Below are positions 1 to 7,718 of a stretch of 64,000 nt of DNA, in pieces. A program made the translations under genes and the position numbers. Source of the stretch: Sulfurospirillum oryzae (lineage in GTDB: Bacteria > Campylobacterota > Campylobacteria > Campylobacterales > Sulfurospirillaceae); contig NZ_JANZKZ010000001.1 in assembly GCF_025770725.1 (NCBI RefSeq), positions 620,001-684,000 on the forward strand. Direction: 5' to 3'. Below the pieces are notes generated by a model. The model was given only the letters and a program-made list of their open reading frames with translations. It did not search any database and was not told where the DNA came from. Every line of letters begins with the position of its first letter. The stretch's first letter is position 1.

Positions 1-40
1 CTACACCGCTGACCGCTTTAGCTAATGTGGTTTGTTTCAC
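1..40 (-). CDS. lpxC: UDP-3-O-acyl-N-acetylglucosamine deacetylase, N-terminus only
   Basis: Only the first 13 codons are inside the window, read from a GTG at 40 towards base 1. They give MKQTTLAKAVSGV, which fits the usual start of LpxC, the zinc deacetylase that commits UDP-acyl-GlcNAc to lipid A. The GTG overlaps the minC stop as GTGA, so translation is probably coupled. The call rests on this short N-terminus and on the known minC-lpxC neighbourhood in Helicobacter and Campylobacter. The remainder lies outside the window. Confidence 0.75.
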   Translation of the reverse strand, partial: MKQTTLAKAVSGV

Positions 41-633
41 ACAACTTCCTTTATCTCAAGAACATTATCGCGCATAACGATTTTTTGAAGTACATTTTGT
101 TTTAATCTCTCTCTATCCACAATCTCACCATTAAAAATGAGATGACCTCGTGGACTGATACCATTCAGTACGATATATTCACCATCGCACTGCACTAATC
201 CGTCAATAATACCATAAATACTCATACTCTCTTCACAAAAAACTTTTGCACCACTGTTGACACGCCCAAAAATAACAATAGGCAAATTCTCAACGATCTC
301 TTCGCCTGAGCGAATGGGGCGATCATAAAGTTTCAGTTTTACTAACGGTTTTGGCTCAGAGACTGTCTCGGAAATCACCTCTTTCTTAGGCTCTTCTTCA
401 AGCAAAGGTGCTTCTTTTTTGATTCCACCAAAACGAATATTGCAGTTGTTAATTTCTTTATAACAAACTCCGCTTTGCTCTAAAACAAAAGCAATATTCT
501 TCGTTATATTTCCTTCAACAAGCAAAAAGAATTCCTTCAAAAGAAGCGTATTCTTTCTAAAATAATCTAAAAAAGAGGCTTCATCATCAATTTCGATATG
601 AAACACTCTCACATTTTTTTGCGTTACTTTCAT
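37..633 (-). CDS. minC: Septum site-determining protein MinC
   Basis: 198 aa. The C-terminal part (about residues 103-195) matches the MinC C-terminal beta-helix domain, with RPIRSGEEI, then VIFGRVNSGAKVF and a repeating hydrophobic-glycine pattern. The N-terminal domain that inhibits FtsZ is divergent, as is usual in this group. MinC with MinD blocks Z-ring assembly away from midcell. It starts with an ATG overlapping the stop of the M23 peptidase gene (ATGA) and ends overlapping the lpxC GTG, so it sits in a tightly coupled four-gene operon with envelope genes. minD is not in the window. Confidence 0.85.
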   Translation of the reverse strand: MKVTQKNVRVFHIEIDDEASFLDYFRKNTLLLKEFFLLVEGNITKNIAFVLEQSGVCYKEINNCNIRFGGIKKEAPLLEEEPKKEVISETVSEPKPLVKLKLYDRPIRSGEEIVENLPIVIFGRVNSGAKVFCEESMSIYGIIDGLVQCDGEYIVLNGISPRGHLIFNGEIVDRERLKQNVLQKIVMRDNVLEIKEVV

Positions 634-2000
634 CTATCCATAATCTTCTTTGCTGATTCTATTACATTAAATACGCTCTCTTTAAGCCAGACCTCATCCA
701 TCCACTCCTCAGGTCTAACATCAACACCTTGAACATACATTCCAAAGTGAAGGTGATCGCCTAGTGCTAAACCCGTAAGTCCTGTTTTGGCAATAGACTC
801 TCCAGCTCTCACAACATCACCCTCTTTGACCATAAAACTAGAGCAGTGACCATAAAGTGAATAAACCCCTAAGCCATGCGAAATAATAATGTTATTACCA
901 TAAATTCCATTTTCACGTGCAAAGACAACAACACCATCGTTTGAAGTTTGCATAGGAGCCTGAGCGTTACTCGCAAGATCTAACCCTAAATGGTAAGATT
1001 CACTGGCTGGTTGTTTCTCGTATTCATAAAAACGATGATCTCCAAAACTTGCAACCACTTTACCATTACGAAGTGGATAAAAAGGTTTAAGTGTAAATCC
1101 ACTCATAAGCTCTCTTGGCGCATCCAATGTTGCTTTCAAAATATTCGCCTCATTGCCTTTACGCATATCTTCATTGACAAATTTAAACTTTTCTAACTTA
1201 GAAAGAGAAGATCTCTCCGGCGCCATTTCTGACACAAGATCGGCAATTTTACCATCTAAGAATCGATCCTCAAGAGCGATCGTTGATGTTTTATATTTTT
1301 TATCTTGTAAAAAATAAGGGATATGTGCTTTGGTTAAGTTTCCTGCTCTATCAATAGCAACAATTGAAGCACTAAAATTATCAATATGTGTAGGCCACGC
1401 AACGAGCGTAATGTAGTAACCCTCTTTATAAAACGGTGTCGGATAGAATTTTTTGCCAAAATTCGTCTCAATGTAGAGCGATTTCATCGCTTCATCTTGT
1501 GCCTTGAAAATAACTGTAGCAACGCCACCTTTCATAATTTTATACGAACTTCCAATCACATTGACTTCAGGTCTTTTGGTATCAACTTTCACAATAGATT
1601 TTTCACTCATACTATTACCAGCAAAAAAGTTCCATTTACTGCCATCAACAGCTTCAATGGTTAATTCAAACACTTTCTTGTTTGCACCAAAACCTGTCTT
1701 AGGGAATGAGAGATTGAGATCAACCACTTTTTCAGGTTTTTTATATTCTTTGGTCTCTAAAACAACACTTTTTTCACCATCAAAAAGCGTTGCACGAACA
1801 AAACGAAGACCACTTTCATCGCCAATTTGAACTTTAATCGGATCTTTTAAATTCCAATCTATCTCTTTAGGAAGAACTATTTTAGGAGCTTCTCTTTCAA
1901 ATAAACTGGAGTTAAATATAAAGGCAACGCCACCTACCAATACTAAAAAAATAAGCCCTAGCACAACTGCTGCTACGGATGATTTTCTCTGTTTTCTCAT
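630..2000 (-). CDS. M23 family zinc metallopeptidase, membrane-anchored
   Basis: 456 aa. One N-terminal membrane anchor (about residues 10-31) is followed by a long periplasmic region and a C-terminal M23 (LytM) domain. The zinc ligands look intact: H337-x3-D341, and the HLH motif at 416-418 with H385 between. M23 enzymes of this type cut peptidoglycan cross-bridges; relatives in Helicobacter and Campylobacter (Csd/Pgp proteins) set cell curvature. The specific cleavage is not readable from sequence. A homologue beside minC/lpxC is usual in Campylobacterota. Start and stop overlap the neighbours by 4 bases on both sides, so it belongs to the nrnA-like/M23/minC/lpxC operon. Confidence 0.88.
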   Translation of the reverse strand: MRKQRKSSVAAVVLGLIFLVLVGGVAFIFNSSLFEREAPKIVLPKEIDWNLKDPIKVQIGDESGLRFVRATLFDGEKSVVLETKEYKKPEKVVDLNLSFPKTGFGANKKVFELTIEAVDGSKWNFFAGNSMSEKSIVKVDTKRPEVNVIGSSYKIMKGGVATVIFKAQDEAMKSLYIETNFGKKFYPTPFYKEGYYITLVAWPTHIDNFSASIVAIDRAGNLTKAHIPYFLQDKKYKTSTIALEDRFLDGKIADLVSEMAPERSSLSKLEKFKFVNEDMRKGNEANILKATLDAPRELMSGFTLKPFYPLRNGKVVASFGDHRFYEYEKQPASESYHLGLDLASNAQAPMQTSNDGVVVFARENGIYGNNIIISHGLGVYSLYGHCSSFMVKEGDVVRAGESIAKTGLTGLALGDHLHFGMYVQGVDVRPEEWMDEVWLKESVFNVIESAKKIMDR

Positions 2001-2941
2001 TTTTTGTCTATCCTTTTGATTTTTTCCACAATTTCATCTCGAAGTGCTTTAGGATCACATGCTGGAACTTCAAATCCAGCGGCAGTTTTATGCCCGCCTC
2101 CTTGATACTCCAAAGCAATCTTTGAGACATTAATATCTTTACTTCGTAATGAGACTTTATAGCCTCCCTCTTTCTCTTCCAGTATCATAATCGCAATGGT
2201 AACATTAACAATACTTCTAAGCATATTGACAATATTTTTAGTATCGTGTCTTCTTGCTCCTGTTGCCTCAAGTGCAGCTTTATCGAAAATAATCGTAGCT
2301 ATTCGTCCATTTTCATACAGGTCAAAATGATTCAACATATAGCCATACAATCTTATTTTAGAAAGTGGCTCTCTTCGTTTTACTTTGGAAGCAATCTCTT
2401 TCGGATTTGCCCCACATTTAACCAACTGTGCCACAATCGTGAACGTTTGCTCATCCATATCGCCATAAAGGAAAAAACCTGTATCATCGGCAATAGCCGT
2501 ATACAGACAGATGGCACACTCTTGGCTGATTTCGATGGCATTGGCTTTAAGAAGTTCATACACGACCATCCCCGCACTCGTAAAACGATCAACCACTAAA
2601 TTCATATCCCCAAAGTAGTGATTGGTAAGATGATGGTCAATATTGATAATCTCATAAGTTCCCTCAGGAATTTTAAGTCTATCACGTGTTGAACAGTCAC
2701 AACTTACAACCAAATCAAAGCTTTTAGGCAAACTATTTTTAATCTTCGAATAGCCCGGCAAAAAGTCATAAGCTAAGGGAAGTTCACTGTTTTTATTGTA
2801 GTGCGTCACTTTTTTACCAAGGTGGGTTAGCACATTATACAAAGCTAAAGCACTTCCTAATGTATCGCCATCGGGATGAACATGAGAGACAATAACAATG
2901 TGATTGGCTTCAAGCATTCGTTTCCACGCTTGTTGATACAT
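1997..2941 (-). CDS. DHH/DHHA1 family phosphoesterase (NrnA-like)
   Basis: 314 aa. DHH-superfamily motifs are in order: HVHPDGDTLGS near residue 20, a DCS motif near 84, NIDHH near 102 and the DHHA1 motif GGGHKTAAGF near 285. The family includes bacterial nanoRNases/pAp phosphatases (NrnA), which degrade 2-5 nt RNA and 3'-phosphoadenosine 5'-phosphate using manganese. Length and domain pairing fit NrnA, but the exact substrate is inferred. It is the first gene of the operon leading to lpxC, with an AGTGGAG ribosome site just upstream and a TATAAT box at 2970-2975. Confidence 0.85.
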   Translation of the reverse strand: MYQQAWKRMLEANHIVIVSHVHPDGDTLGSALALYNVLTHLGKKVTHYNKNSELPLAYDFLPGYSKIKNSLPKSFDLVVSCDCSTRDRLKIPEGTYEIINIDHHLTNHYFGDMNLVVDRFTSAGMVVYELLKANAIEISQECAICLYTAIADDTGFFLYGDMDEQTFTIVAQLVKCGANPKEIASKVKRREPLSKIRLYGYMLNHFDLYENGRIATIIFDKAALEATGARRHDTKNIVNMLRSIVNVTIAIMILEEKEGGYKVSLRSKDINVSKIALEYQGGGHKTAAGFEVPACDPKALRDEIVEKIKRIDKK

Positions 2942-2969
2942 TATAACTCCACTTAGTGATAAAATGCAG

Positions 2970-2975
2970 ATTATA
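2970..2975 (-). promoter_or_regulatory. Putative -10 box of the nrnA-like/M23/minC/lpxC operon
   Basis: Reads TATAAT on the minus strand, about 29 bases before the ATG at 2941, within an AT-rich stretch. No clear -35, which is normal for sigma-70 promoters in Campylobacterota. Confidence 0.5.
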
Positions 2976-3007
2976 CTTAATTTCGACTAAAAAGTTATTG
3001 ATACCCT

Positions 3008-4066
3008 CTATCGCGGTTTTTTGGAGCTTTTATAAACAAAGGCTAAGACTTCGGCAACTGCTTTATAAAGATTTTCAGGGATAATATCTCCAAGATTGCA
3101 TTTTTTGTAAAGTTCTCTAGCCAGTGGTGGGTTTTCAACAATTTGAATGTTATAGTTCATCGCAACCTCTTTAATACGAAGAGCAACAAAATCTGTTCCT
3201 TTTGCAATGACTTTTGGAGCAGCTTCTTTGTCTTGATTGTAACGAATGGCGACGGCATAATGTGTTGGGTTGGTAATGACAACATCCGCCTGAGGAATCT
3301 CTTGCATCATACGTTTACGCGTCATTTGCATCTGAATTTGCCTGATTTTCGCTTTAATCTTAGGATCACCTTCCATCTGCTTATACTCATCTTTTATCTC
3401 TTGCTTGCTCATACGTAAGCTTTTAAAATAAGTAAAACGCACATAGAAAAGATCTGCTAACGCCAAAATCAAAAAAAGAAGCAAAATAACCGAGACCAAA
3501 ATAATCATTTTGTGCTTCAACCACGCTAATTGCTCATAAAGTGGAAAATAGATCACCGTAGGAAGCTCTTTCGTAAAAGAGAGCAAAAAATAGTAGCACA
3601 CCCACAAAATAATGCCGACTTTTAAAAGAATTTTGATGGTTTCAACCGCCTTTTTCATCGAAAAAAGGTTAGCTAATCCTTTCATAGGATCTAGTTTTGA
3701 AAGATCTGGCATAAGTGGTTTGGTCGTAAAAATAAACCCTGTTTGCATAACATTGGCTAAAATTCCAGCAATAGCAACGGCCAAGGATAGAGGTATAACC
3801 GTGAAAATAATTTCTCTGAATGTAATTATAGAGATTTGAAGTGTTGCTTCTTTGGTTATTTCAGTTCCGATAAGTGATTGATAATAAAGATAAAGATAGA
3901 CAACGCGAGCTTCAATCCACGATAAAAGGGCTAAAAAAGCAACTAATGCAACCACCAATGTGACGAAAGCACTGGTGTCTTGACTTTTGGGAACATTACC
4001 ATCTTTTCTGGCATCATCAATTTTCTTGGAACTGGGTTCTTCCGTCTTTTCTTGATCATCTGCCAC
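3008..4066 (-). CDS. flhB: Flagellar export apparatus protein FlhB
   Basis: 352 aa. It carries the FlhB signature: a hydrophilic N-terminus ending in SSKKIDDARKDGNVPKSQD, four membrane segments between about residues 30 and 215, and a cytoplasmic domain with the NPTH autocleavage site (VITNPTHYAVAIRY). FlhB is the substrate-specificity switch of the flagellar type III export gate. The start is a GTG at 4066 with an AGGA site upstream. It follows nadA and nadC at 16 bases and is probably co-transcribed with them, an arrangement with no obvious functional logic. Confidence 0.95.
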   Translation of the reverse strand: MADDQEKTEEPSSKKIDDARKDGNVPKSQDTSAFVTLVVALVAFLALLSWIEARVVYLYLYYQSLIGTEITKEATLQISIITFREIIFTVIPLSLAVAIAGILANVMQTGFIFTTKPLMPDLSKLDPMKGLANLFSMKKAVETIKILLKVGIILWVCYYFLLSFTKELPTVIYFPLYEQLAWLKHKMIILVSVILLLFLILALADLFYVRFTYFKSLRMSKQEIKDEYKQMEGDPKIKAKIRQIQMQMTRKRMMQEIPQADVVITNPTHYAVAIRYNQDKEAAPKVIAKGTDFVALRIKEVAMNYNIQIVENPPLARELYKKCNLGDIIPENLYKAVAEVLAFVYKSSKKPR

Positions 4067-4082
4067 AGTGTAACATTCCTAC

Positions 4083-4913
4083 TTAGATCACTGTTTTATG
4101 CGTGATTTTCATCGAAAAATCAAGCCAAACTGCTTGATGAATCAAACTTCCGCTACTAATCGCATCAACACCTGTTTTGGCGTATTCTATAATATTCTCT
4201 TTCGTGATATTGCCACTTGCTTCTAAAAGCACATGGGGGAAGTGGCTGTTTTTATAAGCAACAACTGCTTTAATATCATCATGCGACATATTGTCGCACA
4301 TGACAATATCAGCGCCACATTGCATTGCAAACTTCGCAAATTCAACATCTTCTGACTCGATTTCAATCTTACATGTAAAAGGAAGTTTTTCTCTGGCTTC
4401 GACAATAAAAACTTTCAAATCATCAATCGTTTTTAGATGCGTATCTTTGATCATTAAACAATCATCCAACCCCATACGGTGGTTATTGCCTCCACCACAA
4501 CGAATCGCATACTTTTCAAAAATTCGCAAATGTGGTCTGGTTTTTCGCGTATCTAAAAGTTTGAGCGCATACCCTTCCAATACTTTTTTATAACGTGCTA
4601 CATTGGTTGCAATACCACTGGCATGTTGCATGAGATTAAGAATGGTACGTTCACAACGCAAAATATTTTTAGATTTGCCCTCAATTAAAGCAACTAAATC
4701 GCCCTTTTGAAGGGCATCGCCATCATCAAAATAAAATTTCACATCAAGCTTATTCATCTTACACAACGCCTTAACATAAGGACGTCCTGCAAAAACACCT
4801 ACATCTTTGCAGATGATATTAGCACTCGCAAAGCTGTCTTTTCCCACTAACGAGAAGAGATCACCTCTGCCGACATCTTCTTCAAGTGCTTTTTTGACAA
4901 ATTTTTTGATCAT
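4083..4913 (-). CDS. nadC: Nicotinate-nucleotide diphosphorylase (quinolinate phosphoribosyltransferase)
   Basis: 276 aa, full length. Recognisable segments are EDVGRGDLFS at the N-terminus, LDTRKTRPHLRIFEKYA (substrate-binding Arg/Lys), GGGNNHRMGLDD, EIESED and the C-terminal VDAISSGSL barrel end. It converts quinolinate and PRPP to nicotinate mononucleotide in de novo NAD synthesis. The ATG overlaps the nadA stop by four bases, pairing the two consecutive steps. The TTACATGTAA palindrome at 4369-4378 is read here as FTCK. Confidence 0.95.
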   Translation of the reverse strand: MIKKFVKKALEEDVGRGDLFSLVGKDSFASANIICKDVGVFAGRPYVKALCKMNKLDVKFYFDDGDALQKGDLVALIEGKSKNILRCERTILNLMQHASGIATNVARYKKVLEGYALKLLDTRKTRPHLRIFEKYAIRCGGGNNHRMGLDDCLMIKDTHLKTIDDLKVFIVEAREKLPFTCKIEIESEDVEFAKFAMQCGADIVMCDNMSHDDIKAVVAYKNSHFPHVLLEASGNITKENIIEYAKTGVDAISSGSLIHQAVWLDFSMKITHKTVI

Positions 4914-5902
4914 AGCTCAAACATCCTATTTAAGGCTGTATATGCCCATTTTCGTGTCTCTTCCAAGACGCTAATTTCATTCTCAAATCGCCCCTCTTTA
5001 ATGCTTATTAGAACGTTGTAAACGTCTTGGAGTGTTGTTTCATTCATGGTTGGGCATTCTGGTTTTGAGGAAGAGAGCACATAAGTATTCTCTTTACGTA
5101 GCCGTTTAATCATGTTATATTCAGTGCCGATTGCCACTTTTTGATCTAAAGGAAGTTTGTTCACATACTCAATAATCTGACTGGTTGATCCTACAAAATC
5201 AGAGAGATCGCATACTTCAGGTTTACACTCTGGATGCGTGACGATTAAAATGCCCGGATACTTCTCGCGGTAAAAAGCAATGTCGTCTACATCAAAAAGC
5301 TGGTGAACGGAGCAAAAACCGTTATAACATAAAATATCAGCCTCTTTAGGATCACTTCCATCGCCCACGACACAGGATTTAAGCCCCATCTCTTTGGCAA
5401 TGTTTTGCCCCAAGCAACGATCGGGGACAAATAAAATTTTCTTGTTGCTCTCAAGTGCTTTTGTGATAATTTTTTTAGCATTAGAACTGGTGCAGACATA
5501 ACCACCCATTTTTCCTATGGCAGCTTTAACATCAGCCGAGGAGTTTATATAGGTGACGGGTAAAATATCTTCTTTAGTAATCCCCGCTTTTTCTAAAACC
5601 GCTACGTTTTGATCAAAATAATCCACATCGATCATCCGAGCCATCGCACAACAAGCAATTTTAGGCATTAAAACACGTTTTTCGGGTGCCAAAATTTTAA
5701 CACTTTGTCCCATAAACCCCACACCGCAAAACACCAAATAAGGGTTGGCATCTTTGGCTGCCCATTGAGCGAGTTGAAGAGAATCTCCCGAAAAATCTGC
5801 TAATTCAAAAACTTCATCTTTTTGATAAAAATGCGCCACAATACTTACATGTAACTCTTGTTTGAGTTTTAAAATTTCTTTTTTTAATGTTTGATTATCC
5901 AC
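4910..5902 (-). CDS. nadA: Quinolinate synthase A
   Basis: 330 aa. NadA builds quinolinate from iminoaspartate and dihydroxyacetone phosphate with an oxygen-sensitive [4Fe-4S] cluster. Visible family features are VAHFYQKDEV near residue 20, DFSGDSLQLA, CGVGFMGQSVKIL, VTYINSSADVKA, FVPDRCLGQN, HPEC and the GTEYNMIKRL segment; conserved cysteines occur in all three repeats. The start is a GTG at 5902 with AAGGA eight bases upstream. A TTACATGTAA palindrome at 5845-5854 gives LHVS near the N-terminus. It heads the nadA-nadC-flhB operon. Confidence 0.95.
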   Translation of the reverse strand: MDNQTLKKEILKLKQELHVSIVAHFYQKDEVFELADFSGDSLQLAQWAAKDANPYLVFCGVGFMGQSVKILAPEKRVLMPKIACCAMARMIDVDYFDQNVAVLEKAGITKEDILPVTYINSSADVKAAIGKMGGYVCTSSNAKKIITKALESNKKILFVPDRCLGQNIAKEMGLKSCVVGDGSDPKEADILCYNGFCSVHQLFDVDDIAFYREKYPGILIVTHPECKPEVCDLSDFVGSTSQIIEYVNKLPLDQKVAIGTEYNMIKRLRKENTYVLSSSKPECPTMNETTLQDVYNVLISIKEGRFENEISVLEETRKWAYTALNRMFEL

Positions 5903-5934
5903 TCTAAATTCCTTCCGTTCTATCGAAAAAAGCC

Positions 5935-5940
5935 ATTATA
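5935..5940 (-). promoter_or_regulatory. Putative -10 box for nadA
   Basis: Reads TATAAT on the minus strand (GCTATAAT), about 33 bases before the GTG start of nadA, in the short divergent region shared with plsY. Confidence 0.5.
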
Positions 5941-5967
5941 GCGTTAAAGAAATAATAACAAAATTAT

Positions 5968-5976
5968 TGCTATACT
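5968..5976 (+). promoter_or_regulatory. Putative extended -10 promoter for plsY
   Basis: TGCTATACT resembles an extended -10 element (TG-N-TATAAT). It lies 26 bases before the GTG start at 6003, back to back with the nadA promoter. Confidence 0.45.
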
Positions 5977-6002
5977 GTGACAACTTCAACAAAGGATCGT
6001 GT

Positions 6003-6629
6003 GTGGATTTTCTCTTTAATATTAACATTCAATTTTACATTTTGAGCTATCTTGTGGGTGGTATTCCCTTTGGTTTATTGCTAGCAAAGCTTTTTACTGG
6101 CAAAGACATCAGAGAAAGCGGAAGCGGAAGTATTGGAGCAACCAATGTTCTTCGCGTTCTTAAAGAAAGCGACCCAAAATTGGCGAAAAAATTAGCTATT
6201 TCTACCGTTGTATTGGACGCTCTAAAAGGTATTATTTTACTGTTGATTGGAAAATTAATTGGATTAAGTATTGAAACACTTTGGGCTATTGCGATTTTTG
6301 CCGTTATTGGACATTGTTACAGTCCTTATCTTAAATTTGAAGGTGGAAAAGGTGTTGCAACAGGAGCGGGTGTGCTTTTTGTGATGCTTCCCATTGAAAC
6401 ATTGATTGCGTTTGGTACATGGTTTATCGTTGGTAAAGTCCTTAAAATTTCTTCTTTATCTTCGCTACTAGCGCTTTGCGCTTTAATTATCTCTTCGTTT
6501 ATCATTCATCCAGATATTGAGGGTATCAAAACCCATGCGCCCATTTTTATTATCGCTTTTGTCATTGTATATAAACATATCCCCAATATTATCAGGCTTT
6601 TTCAAGGCAAAGAATCTAAAGTCATCTGA
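6003..6629 (+). CDS. plsY: Glycerol-3-phosphate acyltransferase PlsY
   Basis: 208 aa from the GTG at 6003, chosen because AAAGGA lies 6 bases upstream; a longer frame from TTG at 5967 would start inside the promoter. PlsY transfers the acyl group from acyl-phosphate to glycerol-3-phosphate. Its motifs are present: GGIPFGLLLAK, SGSIGATNVLR (glycerol-phosphate site) and FEGGKGVATGAG, with about five membrane segments. Its partner plsX is at 21,140 in this window. folB starts two bases after its stop. Confidence 0.94.
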   Translation: MDFLFNINIQFYILSYLVGGIPFGLLLAKLFTGKDIRESGSGSIGATNVLRVLKESDPKLAKKLAISTVVLDALKGIILLLIGKLIGLSIETLWAIAIFAVIGHCYSPYLKFEGGKGVATGAGVLFVMLPIETLIAFGTWFIVGKVLKISSLSSLLALCALIISSFIIHPDIEGIKTHAPIFIIAFVIVYKHIPNIIRLFQGKESKVI

Positions 6630-6631
6630 AA

Positions 6632-6967
6632 ATGCACATTCTCATTAAAAACTTGACGTTTGAAACAATCGTAGGCATTCTTGAAAAAGAACGCCTCACG
6701 CCACAGAAAGTTATTTTACATGTAAAGATTGATTATGTCTACCATGGAGAAAACTTTATTGATTACGCAAAAGTGTGTACTTTTTTGGAAACAGAAATGA
6801 ATCAAATGAATTATTTTTTGCTGGAAGATGCCCTTGATGATTTAAGCCAAAAACTTAAACTTTCCTATCCTCAAATCAACAAAATGAAAATAAAAATTTT
6901 CAAACCTGATATTTTGCCAAATGCGATGGTTGGGGTTTCACGAACCATCGACTACTCCAAAAATTAA
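6632..6967 (+). CDS. folB: Dihydroneopterin aldolase family protein (FolB-like)
   Basis: 111 aa. Resembles FolB: MHILIKNLTFETIVGILEKE matches the family N-terminus (I-x-G-I/L-x-x-E-R), followed by YAKVCTFLETEM and KIKIFKPDILPNAMVGVS near the end. FolB cleaves 7,8-dihydroneopterin in folate synthesis. Divergence is considerable, so an epimerase-type or altered activity is possible. It follows plsY by two bases. A full TTTACATGTAAA palindrome at 6715-6726 encodes LHVK in strand two. Confidence 0.75.
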   Translation: MHILIKNLTFETIVGILEKERLTPQKVILHVKIDYVYHGENFIDYAKVCTFLETEMNQMNYFLLEDALDDLSQKLKLSYPQINKMKIKIFKPDILPNAMVGVSRTIDYSKN

Positions 6968-7007
6968 AATTTAATTAAAAAAACTTTAAATCTAGCTAAA
7001 ATTATGG

Positions 7008-7013
7008 TATAAT
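7008..7013 (+). promoter_or_regulatory. Putative -10 box for the response regulator/kinase operon
   Basis: TATAAT preceded by TGG (extended -10), about 34 bases before the ATG at 7047, inside a strongly AT-rich 80-base gap after folB. AAGGA at 7035-7039 is the ribosome site. Confidence 0.6.
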
Positions 7014-7046
7014 CCCGTTTAAATTTTAGCAACTAAGGAATTTATA

Positions 7047-7718
7047 ATGCGAATTTTAATCGTTGAAGATGAAGTAACCCTCAATAAGACAATTGCAGAA
7101 GGCTTACAAGAGTTTGGTTATCAAACCGACAGCTCTGAAAACTATAAAGATGCAGAATACTACATTGGTATTCGTAATTATGACCTCGTTTTAACAGACT
7201 GGATGCTTCCTGATGGCGATGGCGTTGATCTTATCAACCTCATTAAACAAAAATCCCCTCGTACCGCTGCAGTGATTATTTCTGCAAAAGATGACAAAGA
7301 GAGCGAAATAAAAGCACTTAAAGCAGGTGCTGATGATTATATTCGCAAACCATTTGATTTTGATATTTTAGTCGCTCGTATCGAAGCTCGTTTACGCTTT
7401 GGCGGCACAAATGTTATCAAAATTGATGACCTTACAATCGATCCAGATGAAGAAAAAATTACCTATAAAGGTCAAGAGATTGAACTTAAAGGTAAACCTT
7501 TTGAAGTTCTTACTCACCTTGCTCGTCATAGCGACCAAATTGTCTCAAAAGAGCAACTCCTTGATGCAATCTGGGAAGAGCCAGAGCTTGTAACTCCAAA
7601 CGTTATTGAAGTTGCTATTAACCAAATTCGTCAAAAAATGGACAAACCATTAGAAATCTCAACGATTGAGACAGTAAGACGAAGAGGTTATAGATTTTGC
7701 TTTCCAAAAAAAGTATAA
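7047..7718 (+). CDS. OmpR-family response regulator, HsrA/CosR type
   Basis: 223 aa: receiver domain (1-115) and winged-helix DNA-binding domain (about 125-220). The C-terminal half, including the stretches around DPDEEKITYKG, GKPFEVLTHLARH and VTPNVIEVAINQIRQKM, is almost identical to what I remember of HsrA of Helicobacter pylori and CosR of Campylobacter jejuni, essential regulators of redox and energy metabolism. Unlike HsrA, the receiver is canonical here: acidic pocket E7/D8, phosphoacceptor D51 (TDWMLPDGDG), S79 and K101. The next gene is a histidine kinase overlapping by 22 bases, so this looks like a functional two-component pair. Confidence 0.9.
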   Translation: MRILIVEDEVTLNKTIAEGLQEFGYQTDSSENYKDAEYYIGIRNYDLVLTDWMLPDGDGVDLINLIKQKSPRTAAVIISAKDDKESEIKALKAGADDYIRKPFDFDILVARIEARLRFGGTNVIKIDDLTIDPDEEKITYKGQEIELKGKPFEVLTHLARHSDQIVSKEQLLDAIWEEPELVTPNVIEVAINQIRQKMDKPLEISTIETVRRRGYRFCFPKKV

